This document shows positions 1 to 6,849 of a stretch of DNA of 14,759 nucleotides, in pieces (the first letter of the stretch is position 1; the number at the start of each line of letters is the position of its first letter). Where the stretch lies: assembly GCA_023667385.1 (NCBI GenBank), contig JAMPAE010000019.1, positions 1 to 14,759 of the forward strand, given 5' to 3'. Made by a program: the position numbers and the translations under genes. Source of the DNA: Ruminococcus sp. (GTDB taxonomy: Bacteria > Bacillota > Clostridia > Oscillospirales > Acutalibacteraceae). Below the pieces are notes generated by a model. The model was not told where the DNA came from. It saw only the letters and a list, made by a program, of their open reading frames with translations, and did no database searches.

Positions 1-1398
1 TTCACCTGTGCAACCAGCATCAACCGCACAGAATGTTCTGTAGACCTCATCAAATCTAAAAATGTTGTTCGAACTGTGAAAAATTCTTCTGCCGTCCGCA
101 TTGAAGCAGCAATCAAAAATATCATTAAAAGCTTCACCGTTTTTAAGCTGCGCAATGCCATCAATTGTAACAAGGCAAAGTTGATCATCAAGAACATATT
201 CAAAAAAGCTGACTGCGCTCACCGTTCTTTTTGCAGGTCCAACAAAATATGTCTTACCATAAGAGGTTTCGAGATGTGCGCCTTTAAGTCTACCCTCTTT
301 ATAATAGTTTGGATATGTTCCGCTGAAGCCGAGAGATTTCATTTTCTGCTGAACGGAATTTCTCATAATATCAATGCCTTTAAGCTTTTCTTCAACAAAG
401 CTAGGGTATCCCTTTTGCGACATGGCAGCTTTACTATAAATATCACGCCACAAGTCAGCATATTTCTGCCTGTTCAGCTTATCAACAAAAATATCAATTA
501 TCGAATGGTTGCCGCTTTCAATTCTTTCGGCAAATGCGGCTAATTCAGTATATCCATATCTTTCGAACTCAGCCTTTAAGGTTGGAAACGAATATAAGTT
601 ATAATCGTTATAATCATCAAGCTGAGCTATCTCTGAAAGCAGCGGGATCAATTCCTTTTCAGCTTCGTTCGGTTCAAAACCGGGAATGTCTGCTCTTTCA
701 CAAATTTCTCCAGCCATTCCAATGAGTAAATCCCATGGTGACTCAAACGTCCAACTAACACCTGCACGATAAAAGCCATTGGAAACCTCGGCATCTTCAA
801 ACTTGATTGAAACAACTTTTTCTTCCGTTTCCTCGGTTTCATCGTTCCACTTGTAATAATCCAAATTAAAACGGAACTCCTCGCCGCAGCATTCAAGCTC
901 AGTGTAATAAAACGGTGGCTCGCCCAAATCATCGGGAACGTCATGCACACCATGGAGAATCAGCGTTTTCCTGTTCGCCTGACCTTCTCCGATATTAAGA
1001 TATGCTTTTTCATTGCGAATTATAATTTTGTCATAAATGCCGTCTGTTTCAAGCAAATCTGCAAACACTTGTTGAACATCAAGCGAAAAACATCTGAGTG
1101 CCTGTTCTGTTTCGCTCAGCTCGGCATCTAAATTTTCATCTTTGCGCTCAGCCACATAATCACTGCACTCCCTGAGCAAATTCCAAAACTCAGCACCACT
1201 GCAATCAGGCGGCAAAGCTGTTTTTACCGCTGTCATACTTTCCAAATCACCACAAGTCTTTTCAATGTATTTGCGCATTTTCTTTTGTTTTATTCTGCTC
1301 GTTTCTTCAGGTTTACAATCAAAGCAGACCTGCGCAAACGAATAAAGATTACTGAGTGAATTAATCATTTTTTCATCAAGATTTGTGATGTCAACCAT
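1..1398 (-). CDS. Uncharacterised acidic soluble protein, partial (C-terminus beyond the left edge)
   Basis: The minus-strand frame is open without a stop from an ATG at 1398 to base 1, giving 466 residues and continuing past the window. The start (MVDITNLDEK...) is preceded by AAAAGGAAG, a good ribosome binding site, and by a TTGAAT-17-TATAAT promoter. The protein is rich in Glu and Asp (for example residues 180-200, ETEETEEK), with no signal peptide or membrane segment, so it is probably cytoplasmic. Aromatic and Cys residues are scattered; a Cys pair lies near 170 (ELECCGEEF) and another near 430 (IFDCCFNAD). No catalytic motif or family stands out to me, and I assign no function. It is transcribed divergently from spoIIE. 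That the frame is real is supported by its length, start signals and ordinary codon use; plus-strand ORFs inside it are shadows. Confidence 0.8.
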   Translation of the reverse strand, partial: MVDITNLDEKMINSLSNLYSFAQVCFDCKPEETSRIKQKKMRKYIEKTCGDLESMTAVKTALPPDCSGAEFWNLLRECSDYVAERKDENLDAELSETEQALRCFSLDVQQVFADLLETDGIYDKIIIRNEKAYLNIGEGQANRKTLILHGVHDVPDDLGEPPFYYTELECCGEEFRFNLDYYKWNDETEETEEKVVSIKFEDAEVSNGFYRAGVSWTFESPWDLLIGMAGEICERADIPGFEPNEAEKELIPLLSEIAQLDDYNDYNLYSFPTLKAEFERYGYTELAAFAERIESGNHSIIDIFVDKLNRQKYADLWRDIYSKAAMSQKGYPSFVEEKLKGIDIMRNSVQQKMKSLGFSGTYPNYYKEGRLKGAHLETSYGKTYFVGPAKRTVSAVSFFEYVLDDQLCLVTIDGIAQLKNGEAFNDIFDCCFNADGRRIFHSSNNIFRFDEVYRTFCAVDAGCTGE

Positions 1399-1421
1399 GT
1401 TTTCACTTCCTTTTGTCTCTG

Positions 1422-1449
1422 TTGACATTAATGCGTAAATTTATATATA
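1422..1449 (+). promoter_or_regulatory. Possible vegetative promoter facing spoIIE
   Basis: A perfect TTGACA (1422-1427) is followed after 16 bp by TATATA (1444-1449). It points toward spoIIE with a leader of about 160 bases and lies face to face with the left gene's promoter. It may be a chance match in A+T-rich DNA or a second spoIIE promoter. Confidence 0.35.
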
Positions 1450-1454
1450 GTGTC

Positions 1455-1483
1455 ATTATATACTAAAGTTGTGCGTGATTCAA
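1455..1483 (-). promoter_or_regulatory. Sigma-A-type promoter for the left-edge gene
   Basis: On the minus strand TTGAAT (1483-1478) and a perfect TATAAT (1460-1455) are separated by 17 bp. Transcription would start near 1448, about 50 bases before the ATG at 1398. Confidence 0.6.
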
Positions 1484-1551
1484 TCAGTTCTCATGATGTT
1501 TTCATATATTCCCTGCCGCTCTTACTTATTACTTTAAATCATCCTCTGCGT

Positions 1552-1585
1552 TTCGACGTAATTTTTGAAAGCGGAAACTTATAAT
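1552..1585 (+). promoter_or_regulatory. Putative Spo0A-activated sigma-A promoter of spoIIE
   Basis: TTCGACG (1552-1558) matches six of seven bases of the Spo0A box (TTCGACA in this orientation). It overlaps a poor -35 (TCGACG, 1553-1558), which is 21 bp from a perfect TATAAT (1580-1585). Bacillus spoIIE and spoIIG promoters are known for just this design: a long 21-22 bp spacer with a 0A box over the -35. Transcription would start near 1592. Assignment to Spo0A is inference from the motif and spacing. Confidence 0.6.
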
Positions 1586-1618
1586 GTTTAAAAGTATGTC
1601 AATGCGGAGGGATCAATA

Positions 1619-3916
1619 ATGACCACAACTTTAAAAAGAAAACCAAACACGGCGGACAAGCTTCACAAAAAAGAGCTGCTGCCGTGGGTAAAGCCGTTGG
1701 CGGCGGTTTTCATCGGGTTTTCGCTTGCTCAACTTGATGCGCTCGGAAGCATATCGCCATTCGCCTGCGCTTTTCTTGCAGGAATACCATTTGATTTTTG
1801 CTTTGCAGGGTTAATCGGCTCTGCTGTTGGGTATTTTGTTTCATCACCGTGGCAAATTGCATTAAGGTATCTTCTGGCACTGTTCATCGTTTCAATGTTT
1901 AAGCTGATTGTTACAAAGCGGTTCGGCACTGCCGACAGAATCTTCATTTGTGCCACCGTTGCATTTTGCGCAATTTTGTGCTCCGGCATTGTTTATCTTA
2001 CATTCACGGAATTTGATTTTATTGCAATGCTGATGATAATTGCCGAGGGTGCATTTTCATCCTGCGCCGTGTATTTTTTGATGAAAAACCTGAAAACGCC
2101 GGTGCTCAGCATTGGAATCCGCAGGCTTTCAACGCAAGACAGCGTTTCAATTGTTTTTTGCATCTGCGTTTTCCTGATGTGCTTTTCCGGGCTGAGCTTA
2201 GGCTCGGTTTCTCCCGCAAGAATCATTACAGCCGTGATTGTGATTTTTGCTGCACAATATAAAGGCATAACAGTTGCAAGTGTTGTGGGGGTATGCGCCG
2301 GGGTTGCACTTTCGGTTGCACCGACACATCATCATCTGTTCGCATTTTTTGCCCTTGGTGGATTGGTTGCAGGGATTTTTGCGCCGCTCGGGCAATATAC
2401 AACTGCGCTTTCGTTCGCTGTCACTGCAAGCCTTGTCACAATCATCAACGGCTTTGAAACGGCGGATATTTTCACAATTGTTGAAGCTGTCATTGCGGCA
2501 GCCGCTTATGCGGTGATACCGTCAAAGTGGATAACATCGCTGCAAAACTCACTTGAAAGCAGCGGACTTGTTCCTGATGAGCAGGTTGACCGCCAAGTTT
2601 GTGCATCACTTCAAAAGGCGGCAAAAACAGTCGGCGAGGTTTCATCAATCGTATCACGGGTCAGCGAGCGGCTTGATAATGTCATCAACCCGGAAATCAA
2701 CAAAGTTTTTGCAAAGCTCCAACAGGGGGTATGCTATGGTTGCAGCAGAAAAAGTGAATGCTGGAACAAGCGTTTTAACGAAACCGCCTATGACATCATG
2801 ACAATTGCAGGCATTCAAAGCCCCGAAAACCAAAAATGCGGTCTTGAGGCACGCTGCATCAGAAAAAGCGCTTTGCTTTGCGAAATTCAAAAATACTACG
2901 CTGATTTTGTGGGCGGTATGGCGGCAAAAATGAAGGTGAAGGAGATGCGAAGCATCGTTTCCGACCAATTTTCGGGAGTTGCGCAGTACCTGAGCGAAAT
3001 TGCAACGCAGGTCGGCAGCAGCCGTGTCGCTGATACCGCAAAATCACGTTCGGTCAAAACCGCATTGCAAGATGCCGACATTTACATTGACTCACTCACC
3101 TATTACACCAATCCGAATGATCGGGTGACGGTTGAAGCAATCATTCTTGATGCAACCGAGGACATCGACTATAAAAAAATGCACAGAATCGTTGAATTTT
3201 TCACGGGCAAGCGCTTTGACAGACCGGACATCGCTGTCACCGAGCTTCGCACAACGATTACATATAACGAACACGCAATCTACAAAGTAAACTGCGGATT
3301 TTACCAACTGCCATATCAGGACAACAAGGTGTGCGGCGATTGCATTGCAACCGTCACAGACCGCTGCGGCGTTGAGTTTGCGCTCATCAGCGACGGCATG
3401 GGCACAGGCTCACGGGCGGCAATTGACGCAACAATGACAGCATCGCTGATGGAAAAGCTCATTGCAAGCGGATTTTCATTTGAAAGCGCATTGAAAATGG
3501 TTAACAGTGCGCTCATTGTGAAATCAACCGATGAATCAATTGCAACCGTTGACGGAATCGGCATCAATGTTTACACAGGAGCTGCGGATTTTTACAAGGC
3601 TGGTGCTGCGATTTCATTCATTCGTCATGGCGATGAAATCACGCTGATTGAAGAAGCATCAATGCCGATTGGCATCATTCGCAACATTGTTCCTGCTCAC
3701 AAAAGCGTCACGCTGGAAGCAGGCGACATTGTTCTGCTTGTTTCCGACGGGGTAACAGCCGGCGACTGCGGCTGGGTAAACGATGAGCTTCTTGCATGGA
3801 GCACAAACAGCATGAATGACCTTGCTGCCCACATCGCATCGCTTGCAAGGCTCAGAGGCGACGAATCAACTGCCGATGACATCACCGTTGTTGCGGTTAA
3901 GCTGATGAAGAATTGA
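1619..3916 (+). CDS. spoIIE: Stage II sporulation protein E (membrane PP2C-type phosphatase)
   Basis: SpoIIE is a membrane serine/threonine phosphatase that works at the asymmetric septum. It dephosphorylates the anti-anti-sigma factor SpoIIAA-P and so releases sigma-F in the forespore. The 765-residue product (the Bacillus protein is about 830) has a basic N-terminus, roughly ten hydrophobic segments to about residue 310, a soluble linker to about 550 and a C-terminal PP2C domain. Metal-binding motifs are visible: SDGMGTG with D592, SDG with D710, and a terminal ADDITVV with D753/D754. The linker has clustered cysteines (C372, C375, C381, C407, C413). GGAGGG at 1606-1611 precedes the ATG by seven bases. 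It is bounded by a Spo0A-like promoter and a terminator at 3929, so it appears monocistronic. The assignment is secure from domain order and motifs. Confidence 0.95.
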   Translation: MTTTLKRKPNTADKLHKKELLPWVKPLAAVFIGFSLAQLDALGSISPFACAFLAGIPFDFCFAGLIGSAVGYFVSSPWQIALRYLLALFIVSMFKLIVTKRFGTADRIFICATVAFCAILCSGIVYLTFTEFDFIAMLMIIAEGAFSSCAVYFLMKNLKTPVLSIGIRRLSTQDSVSIVFCICVFLMCFSGLSLGSVSPARIITAVIVIFAAQYKGITVASVVGVCAGVALSVAPTHHHLFAFFALGGLVAGIFAPLGQYTTALSFAVTASLVTIINGFETADIFTIVEAVIAAAAYAVIPSKWITSLQNSLESSGLVPDEQVDRQVCASLQKAAKTVGEVSSIVSRVSERLDNVINPEINKVFAKLQQGVCYGCSRKSECWNKRFNETAYDIMTIAGIQSPENQKCGLEARCIRKSALLCEIQKYYADFVGGMAAKMKVKEMRSIVSDQFSGVAQYLSEIATQVGSSRVADTAKSRSVKTALQDADIYIDSLTYYTNPNDRVTVEAIILDATEDIDYKKMHRIVEFFTGKRFDRPDIAVTELRTTITYNEHAIYKVNCGFYQLPYQDNKVCGDCIATVTDRCGVEFALISDGMGTGSRAAIDATMTASLMEKLIASGFSFESALKMVNSALIVKSTDESIATVDGIGINVYTGAADFYKAGAAISFIRHGDEITLIEEASMPIGIIRNIVPAHKSVTLEAGDIVLLVSDGVTAGDCGWVNDELLAWSTNSMNDLAAHIASLARLRGDESTADDITVVAVKLMKN

Positions 3917-3928
3917 TAAATCAATCAT

Positions 3929-3966
3929 ATAAACAGGGCGATTATAATGTCCTGTTTATTTTTATT
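3929..3966 (+). terminator. Intrinsic terminator of spoIIE
   Basis: A 9-bp perfect stem (ATAAACAGG, 3929-3937; CCTGTTTAT, 3951-3959) with a 13-base loop runs into TTATTTTTATT. It begins 12 bases after the spoIIE stop. Confidence 0.85.
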
Positions 3967-3986
3967 CCTAATCATGCGATTTTTGC

Positions 3987-4015
3987 TTGCTTTTATAATT
4001 TATGTTTGATACAAT
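3987..4015 (+). promoter_or_regulatory. Weak candidate promoter upstream of the zinc-ribbon gene
   Basis: TTGCTT (3987-3992), 17 bp, TACAAT (4010-4015). Only three bases of the -35 match the consensus. If real, transcription would start at about the first base of the inverted-repeat element at 4021 and pass through it and the terminator at 4173. Confidence 0.3.
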
Positions 4016-4020
4016 AGGTT

Positions 4021-4149
4021 TACCACACAAAAAACTTAATAAAACATCTATAGAAGTGGGCGTTTTGCTTTTTGGCAAAAACGCAGACTTCCTTTTTCGC
4101 ATTCCTGCTTTTCTATAGGTGTTTGTGTGAATAAGTTTTTTGTGTGGTA
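4021..4149. mobile_element. MITE-like 129-bp element with 18-bp perfect terminal inverted repeats
   Basis: TACCACACAAAAAACTTA (4021-4038) is repeated exactly, inverted, at 4132-4149. A second inverted pair lies inside (CATCTATAGAA 4045-4055 against TTCTATAGGTG 4111-4121, one mismatch). A nested hairpin follows (GAAGT 4053-4057 and GCGTTTTGC 4060-4068 against GCAAAAACGC 4075-4084 and ACTTC 4087-4091). The outermost bases are TA on both sides, which fits a TA target duplication with 16-bp repeats starting CCACAC, as in IS630/Tc1-mariner-type MITEs. No transposase is encoded. The family assignment is inference; the inverted-repeat structure is directly visible. Confidence 0.65.
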
Positions 4150-4172
4150 GCAAATCGAGGTTTGTGTTTTTC

Positions 4173-4210
4173 GTGTGTGCGAACTTCGGTTAGCACACAC
4201 TTTTTATTTT
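4173..4210 (+). terminator. Intrinsic terminator/attenuator abutting the next gene's ribosome binding site
   Basis: GTGTGTGC (4173-4180) pairs with GCACACAC (4193-4200). The inner AAC-TTCG-GTT adds a stem closed by a TTCG tetraloop. The hairpin is followed at once by TTTTTATTTT (4201-4210), and GGAGG of the next gene starts at 4211. There is no room for a promoter between terminator and gene, so transcripts of that gene must start before this hairpin or within it. Confidence 0.75.
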
Positions 4211-4221
4211 GGAGGATAAAC

Positions 4222-4893
4222 ATGGAAACAAATCAAACAACACCAGTAACTACCACACAAGAAACAAAGCAAAACAAAAAAATCATGACTTGCAAAACCT
4301 GCGGTACGCCAATGGCAAAAAATGCAAAAAGATGTCCGTCTTGCGGTGCAAAAAATCCGAGAAAAAGAATAAGAAAACTTATTACGCTATTGGTTATTGT
4401 CGGACTTATTGCCGGTTATTTCCTTTATCTTTTTATTTCAGCAAGCGCATCAGCAACCATAACAATTCCAAGCGGAGAAAAGTTCACAAAAACAGAGTTT
4501 TATTCAACATATAGGGAATACATTCTTAATGATAGATATAACGAATTTGTGTCGGAATGCTTACCTGCTAATATTGTTGTAAAAGGTAAAATAACAAAAC
4601 TTGACGATACAACCGTAGGGGTAAAAAAAGAATATTCATCAATACACCTTGAAAAAGGCGCCCATAGGGTTATGAAAATAGAAATTGAAAATCAATATAT
4701 TTATGAGATAAGCTATGACCTTTATGATAAAGCAGAGAATCATAATTTCGGCAAATTAAGAGTCGGTGATAAGGTTACAGCCATTGGTGTTATTTCTCCG
4801 TTCAACACCGTCACGCCTGAAAATTACATTAGAGAAAGTCTACCTGGCGATTTAAAAATCATCGGTGGAGAAGAAGATATAACCCGGCAATAA
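4222..4893 (+). CDS. Zinc-ribbon single-pass membrane protein with a possible OB-fold domain
   Basis: The 223-residue product starts at ATG 4222, seven bases after GGAGG. A GTG-initiated extension to 4144 would translate the terminator hairpin and part of the inverted-repeat element and is rejected. After a Thr/Gln/Lys-rich N-terminus comes a zinc ribbon (C24-x2-C27-x10-C38-x2-C41), a basic patch (residues 44-52) and one membrane helix (about 53-72). The outer domain of about 150 residues is rich in beta-forming stretches (IVVKGKITKL... then LRVGDKVTAIGVIS), reminiscent of tRNA_anti-like OB folds seen in other zinc-ribbon membrane proteins. That fold is inference. Codons are noticeably richer in A and T than in spoIIE or ppa. 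No function can be assigned; a sensor or envelope role is a guess. Confidence 0.8.
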   Translation: METNQTTPVTTTQETKQNKKIMTCKTCGTPMAKNAKRCPSCGAKNPRKRIRKLITLLVIVGLIAGYFLYLFISASASATITIPSGEKFTKTEFYSTYREYILNDRYNEFVSECLPANIVVKGKITKLDDTTVGVKKEYSSIHLEKGAHRVMKIEIENQYIYEISYDLYDKAENHNFGKLRVGDKVTAIGVISPFNTVTPENYIRESLPGDLKIIGGEEDITRQ

Positions 4894-4936
4894 AGACTTA
4901 TAATTGGTTCACACACGACAATTATTACATTAACAT

Positions 4937-4969
4937 CAAATCCGCATCGTTCAATTCGATGCGGATTTG
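4937..4969. terminator. Perfect 13-bp hairpin, possible terminator after the zinc-ribbon gene
   Basis: CAAATCCGCATCG (4937-4949) and CGATGCGGATTTG (4957-4969) form a perfect stem around a 7-base loop. Neither strand has a proper T-tract after it (plus: TCCATCCTTATC), so it may be a weak terminator, an mRNA 3' stabiliser or a protein-binding palindrome. Confidence 0.5.
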
Positions 4970-5004
4970 TCCATCCTTATCTCCAACAAAAATCCTGTTC
5001 GCAC

Positions 5005-5033
5005 TTGCCAACGTCCTGCAATTGTGCTATTAT
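5005..5033 (+). promoter_or_regulatory. Sigma-A promoter of ppa
   Basis: TTGCCA (5005-5010), 17 bp, TATTAT (5028-5033), with TG one base before the -10 (extended -10). Transcription would start near 5040, about 55 bases before the ATG. Confidence 0.65.
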
Positions 5034-5095
5034 AATATGGTCAATATAAAATCGAAACTGCATGATTGCAGGAAAAATTCAGGAGATGATAAATT

Positions 5096-5629
5096 ATGAA
5101 TATCTGGCATGATATTTCACCGAAGAGAATTAAGGCAGACCGTTTTTACGCTGTTATTGAAATTTCAAAGGGCGGCAAAAACAAATATGAACTCGACAAA
5201 GACACAGGTATGCTCAAGCTTGACCGTGTGCTTTTCACCTCAACACATTACCCTGCAAATTACGGATTCATTCCCAGAACATATGCAAACGACAATGACC
5301 CACTTGATGTGCTTGTGCTTTGCAGTGAGCAGATTCACCCAATGACAATTGTTGAATGCAAGCCCATCGGCGTTTTGAAAATGGTTGATGACGGAATGTC
5401 TGATTCCAAAATCATTGCCGTGCCGATTAATGATCCGAACTACAACGCCTATGAAGATGTTTCAATGCTTCCGCCGCACAGATTCGATGAAATCAAGCAC
5501 TTCTTTGAGGTTTACAAAACCCTTGAGCATGACAAAATCACAACCGTTTCGGAAATCAGCGGTGCTGAAGAAGCAAGAGAAGTCATTGGCTATTGCATTG
5601 ACAGATATATCGAGTGCTATCAACGATAA
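5096..5629 (+). CDS. ppa: Inorganic pyrophosphatase, family I (soluble)
   Basis: Hydrolyses pyrophosphate to two phosphates in the cytoplasm, pulling nucleic acid and other biosynthetic reactions forward with Mg2+. The 177-residue length matches the bacterial family. The active-site signature DNDPLDVLVL is present with D66, D68 and D71, equivalent to E. coli D65, D67 and D70. Other expected residues align too: E22, K30, E32, R44, Y56, D98, D103, K105, and Y139-K140 in the HFFEVYK motif. AGGAG at 5081-5085 lies ten bases before the ATG. It has its own promoter and ends in a strong terminator, so it appears monocistronic. Many Clostridia use a membrane or family II pyrophosphatase instead, but the motifs here leave little doubt about family I. 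Confidence 0.96.
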   Translation: MNIWHDISPKRIKADRFYAVIEISKGGKNKYELDKDTGMLKLDRVLFTSTHYPANYGFIPRTYANDNDPLDVLVLCSEQIHPMTIVECKPIGVLKMVDDGMSDSKIIAVPINDPNYNAYEDVSMLPPHRFDEIKHFFEVYKTLEHDKITTVSEISGAEEAREVIGYCIDRYIECYQR

Positions 5630-5645
5630 AACAAAAAATTAAAAA

Positions 5646-5685
5646 TGCGGGTAAGAATCACAATAAATGTAGATTCTTACCCGCA
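5646..5685. terminator. Bidirectional terminator between ppa and the convergent hydrolase gene
   Basis: A perfect 14-bp stem (TGCGGGTAAGAATC 5646-5659; GATTCTTACCCGCA 5672-5685) is followed on the plus strand by ATATTTTTATTAT. On the minus strand it is followed by TTTTTAATTTTTTG. It can serve both convergent genes. Confidence 0.9.
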
Positions 5686-5705
5686 ATATTTTTATTATCA
5701 GCAAA

Positions 5706-6683
5706 TTAAACAGTCGCTTCTGTTTCTATGTATTTGCTGATAAATTCATCCAGCTTTGCTTCATAAGCCTCAGTGTTGGTAACATAGCTTTGAGCGTGGT
5801 CTGCGCCTTCAACAACCATGAGGTCTTTTTCTGCGCTGCCGCAAGCTTCATAAACCTGATAGACCATGAAAGTCGGAACGAAATCATCCACACTGCCATG
5901 AATGAACAGCATTGGCACTTTTGCTTTTTTCACGCTTTCAAGTGCATTTGTGTCTTTGAAATCATATCCTGCTGCACGCTTGTTCACTTCGTTAACCAGT
6001 TCAAGCAGCGGATGCGGCGGAACTTTCAGCGATTTGAGCTTATATTCAAACTCGTCCCATGCGCTTGTGTAGCCGCAATCGGAAACAATCATTTTCACGT
6101 TTTCGCTGAGATTTTCGTTGCCGCTCATGAGCATAACAGTTGCCGCACCCATTGAAATTCCGTGAACAATAATTTTGATGTCTTTTCCAAATTTTTCCGT
6201 GAGAAGATTCAGCCATTTAAGGCAGTCTCTGCATTCATAGTGACCGAAGCCCACAATTTTGCCCTCGCTGTCGCCCGAAGCAACGTGATCCACAAGAAAA
6301 ACGTTGTAGCCATTGCGCAAATAATACTGAGAAATGCCGCTGTATTCACGTCTGCCCTCGCTTCTGTAGCCATGGGAACAGAAAGCGAAAACATCAGATG
6401 GCTTTTCAGGCTTCATCCAATATCCCGAAAGTGTTTGACCGTCATCGGAAACCATGGTTATGGTTTCATATCCATATTCTTCCACCCATGCACGGTTCTT
6501 TTCAACCACCGAGTGACCCAATGACATATCGGCACCGGAAATCTTGTCTTTAAGATTTTCAGGCACAGTCCACTTTCTGTCAACAAGCAGATTGTCAATC
6601 ACTTTCAGCACGCCATATGCACCAAGTCCACCGACTGCGGCAGCCGTCAGCGCACCAAGAGCAACCTTTTTCATTTTCTTCAT
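5706..6683 (-). CDS. Membrane-anchored alpha/beta hydrolase
   Basis: An alpha/beta-hydrolase-fold enzyme of 325 residues, similar in layout to the YqkD/BAAT-like hydrolases of Firmicutes; the substrate is unknown. The N-terminus (MKKMKK then a hydrophobic run to about residue 28) looks like an uncleaved signal anchor, placing the enzyme outside the membrane. The triad is visible: nucleophile S177 in GISMG, acid D266 in SVDDFVP, and H296 in GADHAQ. SHGYRSEG near 104 supplies the oxyanion region. I chose ATG 6683 because GAGG sits nine bases upstream of it. The ATG at 6698 (five residues longer) has no ribosome binding site. It lies last in the minus-strand block, with its own likely promoter at 6722-6751 and the shared terminator at 5646. 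Confidence 0.88.
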   Translation of the reverse strand: MKKMKKVALGALTAAAVGGLGAYGVLKVIDNLLVDRKWTVPENLKDKISGADMSLGHSVVEKNRAWVEEYGYETITMVSDDGQTLSGYWMKPEKPSDVFAFCSHGYRSEGRREYSGISQYYLRNGYNVFLVDHVASGDSEGKIVGFGHYECRDCLKWLNLLTEKFGKDIKIIVHGISMGAATVMLMSGNENLSENVKMIVSDCGYTSAWDEFEYKLKSLKVPPHPLLELVNEVNKRAAGYDFKDTNALESVKKAKVPMLFIHGSVDDFVPTFMVYQVYEACGSAEKDLMVVEGADHAQSYVTNTEAYEAKLDEFISKYIETEATV

Positions 6684-6721
6684 ATCATTCAACCTCATTT
6701 CGAGCTATTATTTGTTTCTTT

Positions 6722-6751
6722 ATTTTAGCATATTCAAAAGCAAAAACGCAA
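6722..6751 (-). promoter_or_regulatory. Candidate promoter of the membrane-anchored hydrolase gene
   Basis: TTGCGT (6751-6746), 18 bp, TAAAAT (6727-6722) with TGC just before it (extended -10). An A+T-rich palindrome, AAACTTTTTAAAGTTT (6755-6770), lies directly upstream and could be a binding site. Confidence 0.5.
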
Positions 6752-6782
6752 TTAAAACTTTTTAAAGTTTAACTGCTCATGC

Positions 6783-6824
6783 AGAACAAAAGCAAAATAT
6801 CCCTGATACTTTCGTAGCAGGGAT
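6783..6824 (-). terminator. Intrinsic terminator of the 32-aa microprotein transcript
   Basis: On the minus strand ATCCCTG pairs with CAGGGAT (6824-6818 and 6805-6799). After one mismatch, an inner TAC/GTA stem is closed by a GAAA tetraloop. The stem is followed by ATTTTGCTTTTGTT. It starts about 25 bases after the small ORF's stop. Confidence 0.75.
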
Positions 6825-6849
6825 GATCTCACATTAAACATTAAGAGGA

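Noticed and set aside
76..1131. Plus-strand ORFs of 60-155 residues and a short minus-strand ORF at 648-953
   Set aside because: They overlap the uninterrupted 466-codon minus-strand frame, lack good ribosome binding sites and have low-complexity or unnatural composition.
1..1398. Suspected pseudogene or frameshifted gene at the left edge
   Set aside because: Reading the minus-strand frame triplet by triplet from 1398 to 1 shows no stop; it is simply cut by the window edge.
3968..4153. 61-residue minus-strand ORF
   Set aside because: It is the translation of the inverted-repeat element and has no ribosome binding site.
4144..4221. 26-residue GTG-started N-terminal extension of the zinc-ribbon protein
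   Set aside because: It would translate the terminator hairpin and part of the inverted repeat, while ATG 4222 has GGAGG at the right distance.
6684..6698. Upstream ATG of the membrane-anchored hydrolase
   Set aside because: The first codons contain the GAGG that serves the ATG at 6683; the upstream ATG has no site of its own.
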